In this document: positions 39,415 to 48,830 of the stretch, piece by piece
Position numbering within the stretch: position 1 is the first letter of the stretch
Layout: every line of letters begins with the position of its first letter
DNA from: Variovorax paradoxus
Lineage (GTDB): Bacteria > Pseudomonadota > Gammaproteobacteria > Burkholderiales > Burkholderiaceae_C
DNA: 64,000 bases
Assembly: GCF_009755665.1 (NCBI RefSeq)
Contig: NZ_CP046622.1
Location: forward strand, 4,464,001 to 4,528,000
Direction: 5' to 3'
Position numbers and translations under genes: made by a program
The notes under the pieces: generated by a model
What the model was told of the DNA's origin: nothing
The model's database searches: none
What the model saw: the letters and a program-made list of their open reading frames with translations, nothing else

Positions 39415-39450
39415 TAGCATCCGCGCTTTCATTTCCCATCAGGAGTCTTC

Positions 39451-40764
39451 ATGCGATTCAAGACGCTCGCGCTGGCATCGGCGCTGGCCGCCACCACGCT
39501 GTTCAATGTGGCCCACGCCCAGACTGAGATCCAGTGGTGGCATTCCATGACCGCCGTCAACAACGAGTGGGTCAACGACCTGGCCAAGCAGTTCAATGAG
39601 AGCCAGAAAGAGTACAAGATCGTGCCGACCTACAAGGGCACGTATGACGAATCGATGACGGCTTCCATTGCGGCCTTTCGCGCCGGCAACGCACCGCACA
39701 TCCTGCAGGTGTTCGAAGTGGGCACCGCCACCATGATGGCCAGCAAGGGCGCTGTCGTGCCGGTCGGCCAGGTCATGAAGGATGCAGGCGAAAAATTCGA
39801 CCCGGCCGCCTACATTCCCGCCGTGGCCGGCTACTACACCGCGCCCAACGGCCAGATGCTGAGCTTCCCCCTGAACAGCTCGACGACGGTGTTCTATATC
39901 AACAAGGACGCCTTCAAGGCTGCCGGCATCGACACCGCCAAGCTGCCCTCGACCTGGCCCGAAGTGACCGCTGCCGCGGCCAAGCTGAAGGCAAGTGGCC
40001 ACAAGTGCCCGTTCACTACCGCATGGCAGGGCTGGACCCAGCTGGAGAGCTTCTCGGCCTGGCACAACGTCGAGTTCGCGACCAAGAGCAACGGCCTTGC
40101 CGGTCTAGACGCGCGCATGAAGATCAATTCGCCGCTGCACGTGCGCCACATCGAGAACCTGGCCAACATGGCCAAGCAGGGCTTGTTCATCTACAAGGGC
40201 CGCGGCAACGTGCCTGAAGCCTCGTTCGTGTCGGGCGAGTGCGCAATGATCAACACGTCGTCGGGCTTCTACGGCAACGTTGCCAAGAACGCCAAGTTCG
40301 CCTACGCCGTGGCTCCCCTGCCCTACTACCCGGACGTGCCGGGCGCACCGCAGAACACCGTGATCGGCGGCGCAAGCCTCTGGGTGATGTCGGGCAAGAA
40401 GCCGGCCGAGTACAAGGGCGTGGCCAAGTTCTTCAGCTTCATCTCCACGCCTGAAGTGCAGTCCGCCAGCCACAAGCGCACGGGCTACCTGCCCGTGACC
40501 ACGGCCTCCTACAAGCTCACCGAAGAATCCGGCTTCTACAAGCAGAACCCCGGCACCGACGTGGCCGTGACGCAAATGGTGCGCAAGGTCACCGACAAGA
40601 GCCGCGGCATCCGCCTGGGCAACTACGTGCAGATCCGCGCCATCGAGGACGAAGAACTCGAACAGGTCTGGAGCGGCAAGAAAACCGCCAAGGAAGCGCT
40701 CGACTCCATCGTGACGCGCGGCAACGAGCAACTGGAACGCTTTCAAAAAGCAAACAAAAGCTAA
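39451..40764 (+). CDS. ugpB: sn-Glycerol-3-phosphate ABC transporter, substrate-binding protein
   Basis: UgpB is the periplasmic binding protein for glycerol-3-phosphate and glycerophosphodiesters. The 437-residue precursor has a signal peptide ending VAHA at residue 23, then TEIQWWHSMTAVNNEWVNDL, the GTYDESMTASIAAFRAGN segment, and the late FKFFSFIS-type and GYLPVTTASY segments of UgpB. AGGAG lies 5 bases before the ATG. It heads ugpBAECQ; a terminator-like hairpin separates it from ugpA. Confidence 0.94.
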   Translation: MRFKTLALASALAATTLFNVAHAQTEIQWWHSMTAVNNEWVNDLAKQFNESQKEYKIVPTYKGTYDESMTASIAAFRAGNAPHILQVFEVGTATMMASKGAVVPVGQVMKDAGEKFDPAAYIPAVAGYYTAPNGQMLSFPLNSSTTVFYINKDAFKAAGIDTAKLPSTWPEVTAAAAKLKASGHKCPFTTAWQGWTQLESFSAWHNVEFATKSNGLAGLDARMKINSPLHVRHIENLANMAKQGLFIYKGRGNVPEASFVSGECAMINTSSGFYGNVAKNAKFAYAVAPLPYYPDVPGAPQNTVIGGASLWVMSGKKPAEYKGVAKFFSFISTPEVQSASHKRTGYLPVTTASYKLTEESGFYKQNPGTDVAVTQMVRKVTDKSRGIRLGNYVQIRAIEDEELEQVWSGKKTAKEALDSIVTRGNEQLERFQKANKS

Positions 40765-40800
40765 CGATTGAGGCCCGGGCCTTCGTGTCCGGCTAATATC

Positions 40801-40850
40801 GCCCGCCCCCGTTCGCTCTTGCGCAAGAGCGGGCTGGGCGGGATTTTTTA
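40801..40850 (+). terminator. Terminator-like hairpin between ugpB and ugpA
   Basis: CCCGCCC at the left pairs with GGGCGGG at the right, enclosing a perfect GCTCTTGCGCAAGAGC stem, and ATTTTTTA follows. It stands 36 bases after the ugpB stop and 13 before ugpA. Partial termination here would give more UgpB than membrane subunits, and the hairpin could also protect the ugpB mRNA end. Confidence 0.75.
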
Positions 40851-40862
40851 TGCAGAGGTTTC

Positions 40863-41744
40863 ATGGAAAAACGCGTTTTCTTTCGCTCGGGCTGGTTGCC
40901 CTGGCTGCTGCTGCTGCCGCAAATGGCAGTGATCCTCGTGTTTTTCTTCTGGCCGGCGGCGCAGGCGCTGTTGCAGTCATTGCAGCAGCAAGACGCCTTC
41001 GGCACGTCGGTGGAGTTCGTCGGGCTCGACAACTTCCGCCAGATATTCAGTGACCCGAGCTATGTGGAGTCGTTCAAGACCACCGCCCTGTTCTCGGTAC
41101 TGGTGGCGGGCATCGGCATCACGCTTTCGCTGGCGCTCGCGGTGTTTGCCGATCGCATCACGCGCGGCGGCACCTTCTACAAGACCATGCTGATCCTGCC
41201 CTATGCGGTGGCGCCCGCTGTGGCGGCCGTGCTCTGGGTCTTCATGTTCTCGCCTTCGCTGGGCGTGGTGTCCTATGCGCTCGGCAAGGTCGGCATCGAC
41301 TGGAACCACCTGCTCGATTCGGGGCACGCCATGACGCTGATCGTGATGGCCTCGGTGTGGAAGCAGATTTCCTACAACTTCCTGTTCTTCCTGGCCGGCC
41401 TGCAGTCGATTCCCAAGTCGCTCATCGAGGCCGCAGCCATCGACGGAGCGCGCCCGTGGCGCCGCTTCTGGACGGTGCAGTTTCCGCTCCTGTCGCCCAC
41501 CACCTTCTTCCTGCTGGTGATCAACGTGGTCTACGCCTTCTTCGACACCTTCGCGATCGTCGATGCAGCCACCCAGGGCGGCCCGGGCAAGGACACGGCC
41601 ATCCTGGTCTACAAGGTGTATTACGACGGCTTCAAGGCCATGGACCTCGGCGGTTCGGCGGCGCAGTCCGTCGTGCTGATGGTGATCGTGGTGGCGCTTA
41701 CCGTCATCCAGTTCCGCTACGTGGAAAAGAAGGTTCAATACTGA
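40863..41744 (+). CDS. ugpA: sn-Glycerol-3-phosphate ABC transporter, permease UgpA
   Basis: The 293-residue inner-membrane permease has six expected segments. The cytoplasmic EAA loop reads SLIEAAAIDGARPWRRFWTV, and FDTFAIVDAATQGGPGKDT follows, as in UgpA. It pairs with UgpE to form the channel driven by UgpC. It is 33 bases upstream of ugpE. Confidence 0.95.
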   Translation: MEKRVFFRSGWLPWLLLLPQMAVILVFFFWPAAQALLQSLQQQDAFGTSVEFVGLDNFRQIFSDPSYVESFKTTALFSVLVAGIGITLSLALAVFADRITRGGTFYKTMLILPYAVAPAVAAVLWVFMFSPSLGVVSYALGKVGIDWNHLLDSGHAMTLIVMASVWKQISYNFLFFLAGLQSIPKSLIEAAAIDGARPWRRFWTVQFPLLSPTTFFLLVINVVYAFFDTFAIVDAATQGGPGKDTAILVYKVYYDGFKAMDLGGSAAQSVVLMVIVVALTVIQFRYVEKKVQY

Positions 41745-41777
41745 TGAAACAAAACAAGAATTTGGCGGGGGTGTCCC

Positions 41778-42629
41778 ATGGTTGAGAAACGCGGCACCCA
41801 CGGCATCCTGGCCCACGTGGTGATGATCCTCGGCGTCTTCGTGGTCGCCTTTCCGCTCTACCTCGCGTTCGTGGCGTCCACGCACACCGCACAGGAGATC
41901 GTGCAGGCCCCGATGCCGCTATTGCCGGGCACCAACATGCTGGACAGCTACAAGGGCGCGCTCTTCGGGCGCGAAACCAGCGCCGGTTCCAACGCTCCCG
42001 TGGCCCACATGATGTGGGTCAGCCTGGTGTCGGCCTTGGTGATTTCCATCGGCAAGATCGCCATCTCGCTGCTGTCGGCCTTTGCCATCGTCTACTTCCG
42101 GTTCCCGTTCAAGAAGATCTGCTTCTGGGCCATCTTCGTGACGCTGATGCTGCCGGTGGAGGTGCGTATCCTGCCTACCTACAAGGTGCTGTCGGACCTG
42201 AACATGCTGAACACCTACGCGGGCCTCACGGTGCCGCTGATCGCGTCGGCCACGGCCACGTTCCTGTTCCGCCAGTTCTTCCTCACGGTGCCCGACGAGC
42301 TCACGGAAGCCTCGCGCATGGACGGCGCCAGCCCGATGCGCTTTTTCTTCGACGTGCTGCTGCCGCTGTCGAAGACCTCGATTGCGGCGCTGTTCGTCAT
42401 CCAGTTCATCTACGGCTGGAACCAGTACCTCTGGCCGCTGCTCGCGACCACCGGCGAAGACATGTACCCCGTGGTGGTAGGTATCAAGCGAATGATTGCC
42501 GGCGGCGACAGCCAGAACGAATGGAACGTGGTGATGGCCACCGCCATCCTCGCCATGCTGCCGCCCGCGCTCGTGGTGGTGCTGATGCAAAAGTGGTTCG
42601 TCAAGGGCCTTGTGGATACCGAAAAATAA
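41778..42629 (+). CDS. ugpE: sn-Glycerol-3-phosphate ABC transporter, permease UgpE
   Basis: The 283-residue inner-membrane permease has six segments and the EAA loop ELTEASRMDGASPMRFFFDV. The C-terminal WNQYLWPLLATTGEDMYPVV and WNVVMATAILAMLPP are classic UgpE. Its stop lies six bases before ugpC. Confidence 0.95.
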   Translation: MVEKRGTHGILAHVVMILGVFVVAFPLYLAFVASTHTAQEIVQAPMPLLPGTNMLDSYKGALFGRETSAGSNAPVAHMMWVSLVSALVISIGKIAISLLSAFAIVYFRFPFKKICFWAIFVTLMLPVEVRILPTYKVLSDLNMLNTYAGLTVPLIASATATFLFRQFFLTVPDELTEASRMDGASPMRFFFDVLLPLSKTSIAALFVIQFIYGWNQYLWPLLATTGEDMYPVVVGIKRMIAGGDSQNEWNVVMATAILAMLPPALVVVLMQKWFVKGLVDTEK

Positions 42630-42635
42630 ACAAAT

Positions 42636-43643
42636 ATGGCTGCTCTCTCTTTACGCAACGTCATCAAGCGCTACGGCCACGGGCCGAAAGCCAACCAGGT
42701 CATCCACGGCGTGAGCGCCGAGATTGCCGACCATGAATTCATCGTCATCGTCGGGCCTTCGGGCTGCGGCAAGTCCACCTTGCTGCGCATGGTGGCAGGC
42801 CTGGAAGAAATCTCGGCCGGCGAAATCGCAATCGGCGGGCGCGTGGTGAACCAGCTCGAACCCTCCGAGCGCGACATCGCCATGGTGTTCCAGAACTACG
42901 CGCTCTATCCGCACATGAGCGTGTTCAAGAACATGGCCTACGGCCTGAAGATCGCCAAGGTGCTCGAGCCCGAGATCAAGACGCGCGTCGACAAGGCCGC
43001 CAAGATCCTCGAACTGGGCCACCTGCTCGAGCGCAAGCCGCGCGAGCTCTCGGGCGGCCAGCGCCAGCGCGTGGCAATGGGCCGCGCCATCGTGCGCCAG
43101 CCCCAGGTGTTCCTGTTCGACGAACCGCTGTCCAACCTGGATGCCAAGCTGCGTGCGCAGACCCGCATCGAGATCCAGAAACTGCACCGCGAACTCGGCA
43201 TCACCTCGCTCTTCGTCACGCACGACCAGGTCGAGGCCATGACGCTGGCGCAGCGCATCATCGTGATGAACGGCGGCGTGATGGACCAGTTCGCGACGCC
43301 CGAAGAGGTCTACAACCGGCCGGCCACCACCTTCGTGGCCAGCTTCATCGGCTCGCCGCCGATGAACCTGCTGCAGCATGCGCCCGGCGTGCGGCCGGGC
43401 CAGATTCTCGGCATTCGCCCCGAGCACATGAAGCTCGACGAAAGCGGCTGGTCCGTGCAGGTCGAGTCGGTCGAGTTGCTGGGCGCCGAACGCCTGGTGT
43501 ACGGCCGCATCGGCGAGGAGCAGATCATCATGCGCACGGACGAAGGCGATCATCCGCCGGTTGCTGGCGACACGGTGAAGATTGCGGCGCGCGAAGACAA
43601 GCTGCACTGGTTCGACGCCGGCTCCGGCAAGCGCGTGGACTGA
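42636..43643 (+). CDS. ugpC: sn-Glycerol-3-phosphate ABC transporter, ATPase UgpC
   Basis: The 335-residue ATPase has Walker [10 protein letters not shown], signature [14 protein letters not shown], Walker [15 protein letters not shown] and the switch [11 protein letters not shown]. The C-terminal TOBE/regulatory domain (about 240-335) contains [13 protein letters not shown]. In E. coli this ATPase is inhibited by phosphate or MalK-like partners; that is not visible here. Confidence 0.95.
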   Translation: MAALSLRNVIKRYGHGPKANQVIHGVSAEIADHEFIVIVGPSGCGKSTLLRMVAGLEEISAGEIAIGGRVVNQLEPSERDIAMVFQNYALYPHMSVFKNMAYGLKIAKVLEPEIKTRVDKAAKILELGHLLERKPRELSGGQRQRVAMGRAIVRQPQVFLFDEPLSNLDAKLRAQTRIEIQKLHRELGITSLFVTHDQVEAMTLAQRIIVMNGGVMDQFATPEEVYNRPATTFVASFIGSPPMNLLQHAPGVRPGQILGIRPEHMKLDESGWSVQVESVELLGAERLVYGRIGEEQIIMRTDEGDHPPVAGDTVKIAAREDKLHWFDAGSGKRVD

Positions 43644-43649
43644 AGCACG

Positions 43650-44396
43650 ATGCCGGAACTGAAACCCTGGCCCTACCCGCGCTGGGTTGCACACCGCGGC
43701 GCCGGCAAGCTGGCGCCCGAGAACACGCTGGCCGCGTTCCGGCTCGGCGCCGCGCATGGCTACCGCATGTTCGAGTGCGACGCCAAGCTCAGCGCCGACG
43801 GCGTGGCCTTTCTCATGCACGACGCCGAGCTCGACCGCACCACCAACGGCCATGGCATTGGCGGCGAGCAGCCGTGGAGCGCGCTCTCGCAGCTCGACGC
43901 GGGCGGCTGGCACTCGCGCGCCTTTGCGGGCGAACCGCTCGCCACGCTCGAGAACCTGGCCCGCTTCTGCCTGGCCAGCAACCATTTGCTCAACATCGAG
44001 ATCAAGCCCACGCCCGGTACCGAGCGCGAAACCGGCGAAGCGGTGGCACGGCAAGCCGCACGGCTGTGGCAGGGCGCCGCCATTGCGCCGCTGCTCACGT
44101 CCTTCCAGGTCGAGTCGCTCAAGGGCGCCCAGGCGGTCGAGCCCGGATTGCCGCGCGGGCTGCTGCTCGACAAGCTCTGGAATGGCTGGTTGGAGGCCGC
44201 AATCGGCCTGGAGTGCGCCGCCATCGTCTGCAACCACAAGCTCTGGGACGCCGACACGGTGGCCCAGGTGCACGGCGCCGGCATGCGCGCGCTGAGCTAC
44301 ACCGTGAATGACGAGCAAGCCGCGCAGCGGCTGATCGCCCTGGATACCGACGGCATCATCACCGACCGGGTCGACCTGTTCAGCCCAGCCGCCTGA
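43650..44396 (+). CDS. ugpQ: Glycerophosphodiester phosphodiesterase
   Basis: UgpQ cleaves glycerophosphodiesters to glycerol-3-phosphate and an alcohol in the cytoplasm. The 248-residue GDPD domain has HRGAGKLAPENTLAAF, FLMHDAELDRTTNG (second catalytic His), and NIEIKPTPG. It starts 6 bases after ugpC and closes the operon, so imported diesters can be processed at once. Confidence 0.94.
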   Translation: MPELKPWPYPRWVAHRGAGKLAPENTLAAFRLGAAHGYRMFECDAKLSADGVAFLMHDAELDRTTNGHGIGGEQPWSALSQLDAGGWHSRAFAGEPLATLENLARFCLASNHLLNIEIKPTPGTERETGEAVARQAARLWQGAAIAPLLTSFQVESLKGAQAVEPGLPRGLLLDKLWNGWLEAAIGLECAAIVCNHKLWDADTVAQVHGAGMRALSYTVNDEQAAQRLIALDTDGIITDRVDLFSPAA

Positions 44397-44460
44397 CCGC
44401 CCCGGGCACCGGCCGCGGCGGCTAGACACACGCTGTCACGAGCCGCGCCGCGGGCCGCAA

Positions 44461-46872
44461 ATGGTGCCTTCTATGATGGCAGCCATGAGTTTCATCCCAC
44501 GCCTGATGGCCCTTTGGCTGGCGGCCCTGCTGTCTTGCGGTGCCGCAGTGGCGCAGCCGGACACCGGCATGGGCGGCAACAGCGCCGCCGCCGCGGCGCT
44601 CGCGCCCGAACCCACCGTGGCCGAACTGCGCGAGCAGCTCTCCAAGATCACCGCCTCGCCCGATTCCGATGCAGATGTGCGCAAGCTCGTCGCGCAGATC
44701 AACGAAATCGGCACCCAGGCCGACAAGTTCGTCGCCGCGCGCACCGGCGAGCTGGCCGACCTGAACGCCCGGCTCGGCGAGCTGGGCAACCCGCCGGCCG
44801 CGGGTGCGTCGGAAGACCCCGACATCACGCGCCAGCGCGCCCGCCTGACCAAGGAACGCAACGCGCTGGATGCGGACATCAGGCTCGCGCGCCTCCTGAC
44901 CATCGACGTGCGGCAGCGCAGCGCCGAGCTGCTCACCCAGCGCCGGGCGCTTTTCGAGGCGCAGATCGCCGAGCGCGCGCCCTCGCCGCTCGGCGGCGAG
45001 TTCTGGCGCGACCTGCAAGAGGCATGGCCCAGCGATCTCGAACGCCTGAACGCGCTCGCGTCCGGCCTGCAGGACGGGTTCACGCAAGCCATGCAGCGGG
45101 GCTCGGCGGTGCTCGGGGCGCTGGTGCTGGCGGTGCTGCTCGCAATACTCGGCAACTGGGTGGCCGAGCACTTGCTGACACGCCTTGCCGCGCGGCTGCT
45201 GCCGGCAGGCCGGCTCCGGCGTTCGCTGCTGGTCATTGCCATCGTGGCGAGCCATGTGCTGCTGGTTGCGATTGCGGCGCACGGCTTCGTGTGGGTGCTC
45301 GAGGAATACGCCACCTGGCAGCCGCAGGCGCGCAAGGCCATGCGCTCGATGGCGCAGGCGCTGGTGTTCATGGCTTTCGTCATCGGACTTGGCCGCGCGC
45401 TGCTGGCCACCGCGCGCCCAAGCTGGCGGCTGCCGCCCATGCCCGACGCGATGGCAACCCGCCTTGCAGCGCTGCCATGGCTGGTGGCACTGGTGGCCGC
45501 GCTGGCCTGGACGCCCGCGGAAATCAACCAGCTGGTGAACGCGAGCTTCGCCGCCGTGGTCGCCACGCATGTGCTCACGGCACTGGTACTCACGGCACTG
45601 GTCGGCGCGGTGCTCTACCGCCTGAAGCCGCTGCGTGCCGATGCGCCCGAGGCCGGTCTGCCCGAGCGGCCGATGTGGGTGGGCCTGCTGGTGGCATGCA
45701 TCGGCGTGCTGATCGTCGCCATTTGGGTGCTGGTCGCGGTCGGCTACGTGGCGCTTGCTAGCTTCCTGGCTTCGCAGCTCACCTGGAGCGGCATCGTCGC
45801 GGCGGCGTTCTACGTGCTGTTCAAGTTTGCCGACGACGTTTTCATGGCCGGAGTGTCGTCGCGCAGCACCTTCGGCCAGCGCCTGCAGAAGAGCTTTGGC
45901 CTGGCGCCGCAAACGCTCGACCAGGCGGCCACGGTGCTCTCCGGCCTGAGCCGGGTGGCGCTGTTTTTCTACATGCTGATCGCCCTGGCGGCGCCCCTGG
46001 GCACCGGGCCCGGCGAAGTGTTCCAGCGCAGCGGCAAGTTCGGCACCGGCGTGAAGGTGGGCGAGTTCCAGCTGGTGCCCGGCGCCATCTTCAGCGCCAT
46101 TGCCGTGGCGCTGGTGGGCTTCATCATGCTGCGGGTGTTCAAGCGCTGGCTGGCCCGCAGCTACCTGCCCAGCACCCAGTTCGAGCCGGGCATGCAGAGT
46201 TCGATCACCACGCTGCTGGGCTATGTGGGCGGCATCCTGGTGGTCGCGTTCTCGCTCTCGGCGCTGGGCATCGGCATCGAGCGAATCGCGTGGGTGGCCA
46301 GCGCGCTGTCGGTGGGTATCGGCTTCGGCTTGCAGGCCATCGTGCAGAACTTCATCTCGGGCCTCATTCTCCTGGCCGAGCAGCCGGTGAAGGTGGGCGA
46401 CTGGGTGGTGCTGGGCACCACCGAGGGCGATGTGCGGCGCATCAACGTGCGCGCCACGGAAATCCAGCTTGGAGACCGCTCGACGGTCATCGTGCCCAAC
46501 TCCGAGTTCATCACCAAGACCGTCCGCAACATGACGCTGGCCAATGCGGAAGGCCGGGTGCTCATTCGCCTGCCGATGCCGCTGACCACCGACGCCCAGC
46601 GCGTGCGCGACCTCATCCTGGAAGCCTGCCGCGCGCACGAGGGCGTGCTGGAAACCCCCGCGCCTTCGCTCACGCTCGAAGGCATCGAGGGGAGCCTGCT
46701 CATCTTCCAGGCCATTGCCTATGTGCCCAGCCCGCGCTTGGCCGGGAGCGTGCGCAGCGACCTGCTGTTCACCATTCTGGAGCGCCTGCGCGCCGAACGG
46801 ATCGAGCTGGTGCCCTATGCGGCCGTGGCGCCGCCCGATCTGACGGGCGGCCCCAAACCGGCTACCGCGTAG
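44461..46872 (+). CDS. Large MscS-type mechanosensitive channel with DUF3772 domain
   Basis: The 803-residue protein (counting from 44461) has a signal peptide, a helical periplasmic domain (about 50-190, DUF3772-like: TRQRARLTKERNALDADIRL), many membrane segments (about 215-590), and a C-terminal MscS core. The pore-lining helix region is IAWVASALSVGIGFGLQAIV followed by QNFISGLILL, and the beta domain has VKVGDWVVLG and VIVPNSEFITK. Length and layout match MscK/YbdG-like large MscS proteins. The start may be the third in-frame ATG at 44485 (MSFIP) rather than 44461. Confidence 0.88.
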   Translation: MVPSMMAAMSFIPRLMALWLAALLSCGAAVAQPDTGMGGNSAAAAALAPEPTVAELREQLSKITASPDSDADVRKLVAQINEIGTQADKFVAARTGELADLNARLGELGNPPAAGASEDPDITRQRARLTKERNALDADIRLARLLTIDVRQRSAELLTQRRALFEAQIAERAPSPLGGEFWRDLQEAWPSDLERLNALASGLQDGFTQAMQRGSAVLGALVLAVLLAILGNWVAEHLLTRLAARLLPAGRLRRSLLVIAIVASHVLLVAIAAHGFVWVLEEYATWQPQARKAMRSMAQALVFMAFVIGLGRALLATARPSWRLPPMPDAMATRLAALPWLVALVAALAWTPAEINQLVNASFAAVVATHVLTALVLTALVGAVLYRLKPLRADAPEAGLPERPMWVGLLVACIGVLIVAIWVLVAVGYVALASFLASQLTWSGIVAAAFYVLFKFADDVFMAGVSSRSTFGQRLQKSFGLAPQTLDQAATVLSGLSRVALFFYMLIALAAPLGTGPGEVFQRSGKFGTGVKVGEFQLVPGAIFSAIAVALVGFIMLRVFKRWLARSYLPSTQFEPGMQSSITTLLGYVGGILVVAFSLSALGIGIERIAWVASALSVGIGFGLQAIVQNFISGLILLAEQPVKVGDWVVLGTTEGDVRRINVRATEIQLGDRSTVIVPNSEFITKTVRNMTLANAEGRVLIRLPMPLTTDAQRVRDLILEACRAHEGVLETPAPSLTLEGIEGSLLIFQAIAYVPSPRLAGSVRSDLLFTILERLRAERIELVPYAAVAPPDLTGGPKPATA

Positions 46873-46931
46873 GCGTCGACCGACGTTGCGCGCCAGCTAC
46901 TGCGGCCATTGGAGATCCTTGAAGGCCGTTG

Positions 46932-47816
46932 TCAGGTCTCAAGGCGACCCTCCCGCTTCATGACTTTGCGTGGGACCAGATGCGCCGCCAGCTCAAGTTG
47001 CTTCTGGCGTTCTGCAATAGCCAACGCCTTGGCGCCTTCCTCGCCGCAAATTCTGATGTTGAAGTGTTTGGTCAGTCTCTTGCCGTCTGCCGTAGTGGTA
47101 ATGGCCGCCCACCAGCCCTGGTGTTCCGGATGGGGCCCCGGGACGTGTCGCACGCCGGGAATGCCACTCGTATTGGTGCGCAAGGGTATTTCCCTGCGGA
47201 TCAACGGGCCCGAAGTGTGCGCCGGCAGCACGCGCGGCGGTGCCTCGCGCAACTCGGCTTCCGCGGGATGCGGACGCCCCAATCCGACCATCTGCTGGAG
47301 CTGCTTGTGGCGTTCGGCGATGGCCATCTCCTTGGCCTTGGCACCGTAGCGCTTGACGCTGAAAAACCTGGAGACTTGCTGACCCGGCGTGATCTCGGTG
47401 GTCGCGCGCCACGCCACCACTTGGCCGTCGGCGCCCTTGCGCGTTGAAAGATCTGGAGTTCCCGTTGTGTTGGTGCTCCTGAGGGTTTGAGCGCGCACCT
47501 GCCGAGCCACCGGTGGATGCGCGCGCAGCATCTCGTCGCGCCATGCCTTGGCGAACGCCAGCGCAGCTTCCTCGCCCTGATATAGCTTGGCGCTGAAATG
47601 CCTGGAAATCTCCACGCCACTGCGCCTGAATGCGACGGTCCAGCCCCAGCCGCTGTGGGTAATGCCATACTTGGCGGCTGGTTTGGGGGAAATGCTGGTG
47701 GGTATGACTGGATTTTTCTCCAAAGCTCGTACTGAAGTTGAAGCCAAGTGCGACCTCCGTGGTTCCTTCACACGCCCCGATCTCGCACTCGTGTTACCTC
47801 GGGAACCCAGCACCAA
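46932..47816 (-). CDS. Protein with three AP2-like modules
   Basis: The 294-residue protein has three modules at about 46-97, 113-175 and 213-277. The last two open with N-T(T/S)G-(T/I)P, and all share a W followed by an aromatic or hydrophobic strand, then a (H/F)F segment and an Ala-rich helix (KAKEMAIAERHKQLQQM, GAKALAIAERQKQLEL). This is the pattern of bacterial AP2 DNA-binding domains, best known from HNH-type homing endonucleases, but no HNH motif is present. The only start that gives the full frame is TTG at 47816, overlapping the upstream lipoprotein stop by 23 bases; a later GTG is possible. Function is unknown. Confidence 0.7.
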   Translation of the reverse strand: MVLGSRGNTSARSGRVKEPRRSHLASTSVRALEKNPVIPTSISPKPAAKYGITHSGWGWTVAFRRSGVEISRHFSAKLYQGEEAALAFAKAWRDEMLRAHPPVARQVRAQTLRSTNTTGTPDLSTRKGADGQVVAWRATTEITPGQQVSRFFSVKRYGAKAKEMAIAERHKQLQQMVGLGRPHPAEAELREAPPRVLPAHTSGPLIRREIPLRTNTSGIPGVRHVPGPHPEHQGWWAAITTTADGKRLTKHFNIRICGEEGAKALAIAERQKQLELAAHLVPRKVMKREGRLET

Positions 47817-48807
47817 TGCTGTAGTTTCCGGCAGCGTCCTTCAGAAGGAAGTTCAGGCTCATTGAACGCTTGCATACACCGTCCGTCGTTCCTTGATTCA
47901 CGGCGATGTATCCCACGCCCTCTTTGACAGCGACCAAGTTGCAGCTCTTCTCACCCGCGTTCGCTGCGTCAACAACCTGAACGCGAATGGTCAGATAGTT
48001 TTTCTTGCTTGCTCCAGATTCCCTCGGCAAAACAGTGCCGTTGAGCGTGCAAGCACCGAATGCGATTTCGTTTGCGTTTCGCGTTGATCCGGTAAAGCTA
48101 CCATCCGGTGCCACTTCGATCAGCCCGCTCATGCCGTACTGACTACCGCCCCACGCACCGGTCAACAATGCGGGATCGACGGCCAGATAGTTGGAAATTC
48201 GATAGACCCAGGTATCGAATCCCTTGGGGGCGGCGCCATCTACAGAGTAGGTACCGTCCATCGTGCTCTTCGCCACAAAGGTACCGCTCCCGGTGAGGGG
48301 AACCCCATTGGTGGTCGGATAGGGGTTGATCGTTGCCGATGTGACCTGCCAAGAGGAATTGGCCGCGTTGAAGTTGAACGCTCCATTGAAGTTGTCAACA
48401 TTCACGCTTGATGCTTCTGCTCTACGGTAGCCAACCACGTCGCCAGCGGCGCCGACCAGCATGCGTCCGATGGCTCCGCCATAAATGTTCTGATCCCAAA
48501 TCCCCTCATAGCCGTTGCCCACTTCTGCCGTTGATCCAGGCTGCGGCGTGTTGATGCACGCGGTGGGATCAAGCAAAGGTGCAGGCTCCGTTGCGGGGAC
48601 TGGTGGAGCTGTCGATGTCGGTGAGGGAGCCGGTGGAGTTGTTGGGTCCGTGCCAGATGTTGATGCTGGAGCAGGCGCCGCAGGTGCTGCTGCAGGAGCA
48701 GTCGCAATGGGCAGAAAGGCGCCACCGCCCCCACCACCTCCTCCGCAGCCATGCAGTGCTCCGATTGCGAGCAAGGCAACGGCCTTCGCGATCACTTGTT
48801 TTTTCAT
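47794..48807 (-). CDS. Glycine/proline-rich lipoprotein of unknown function
   Basis: The 337-residue precursor has a signal peptide with lipobox ALHGC (cysteine 21) directly followed by eight glycines, then a Pro/Ala/Ser/Thr-rich linker (about 30-80) and a folded part with many Asn/Gly/Thr (about 80-337). The folded part includes GYEGIWDQNIYGG, GRMLVGAAGDVVGYRR and a repeat of similar blocks. It is likely exposed on the outer membrane. AGGGAG lies ten bases before the ATG. It lies 23 bases after tpsB and may be part of the same transcript; its role there is unknown. Confidence 0.8.
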   Translation of the reverse strand: MKKQVIAKAVALLAIGALHGCGGGGGGGGAFLPIATAPAAAPAAPAPASTSGTDPTTPPAPSPTSTAPPVPATEPAPLLDPTACINTPQPGSTAEVGNGYEGIWDQNIYGGAIGRMLVGAAGDVVGYRRAEASSVNVDNFNGAFNFNAANSSWQVTSATINPYPTTNGVPLTGSGTFVAKSTMDGTYSVDGAAPKGFDTWVYRISNYLAVDPALLTGAWGGSQYGMSGLIEVAPDGSFTGSTRNANEIAFGACTLNGTVLPRESGASKKNYLTIRVQVVDAANAGEKSCNLVAVKEGVGYIAVNQGTTDGVCKRSMSLNFLLKDAAGNYSIGAGFPR

Positions 48808-48830
48808 TTTTTTGATACTCCCTTTTTGGT

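Noticed and set aside
39391..39420. Pho box in front of ugpB
   Set aside because: Only one TGTCAT-like half is present; the direct repeat with 4-base spacing that defines a Pho box is missing.
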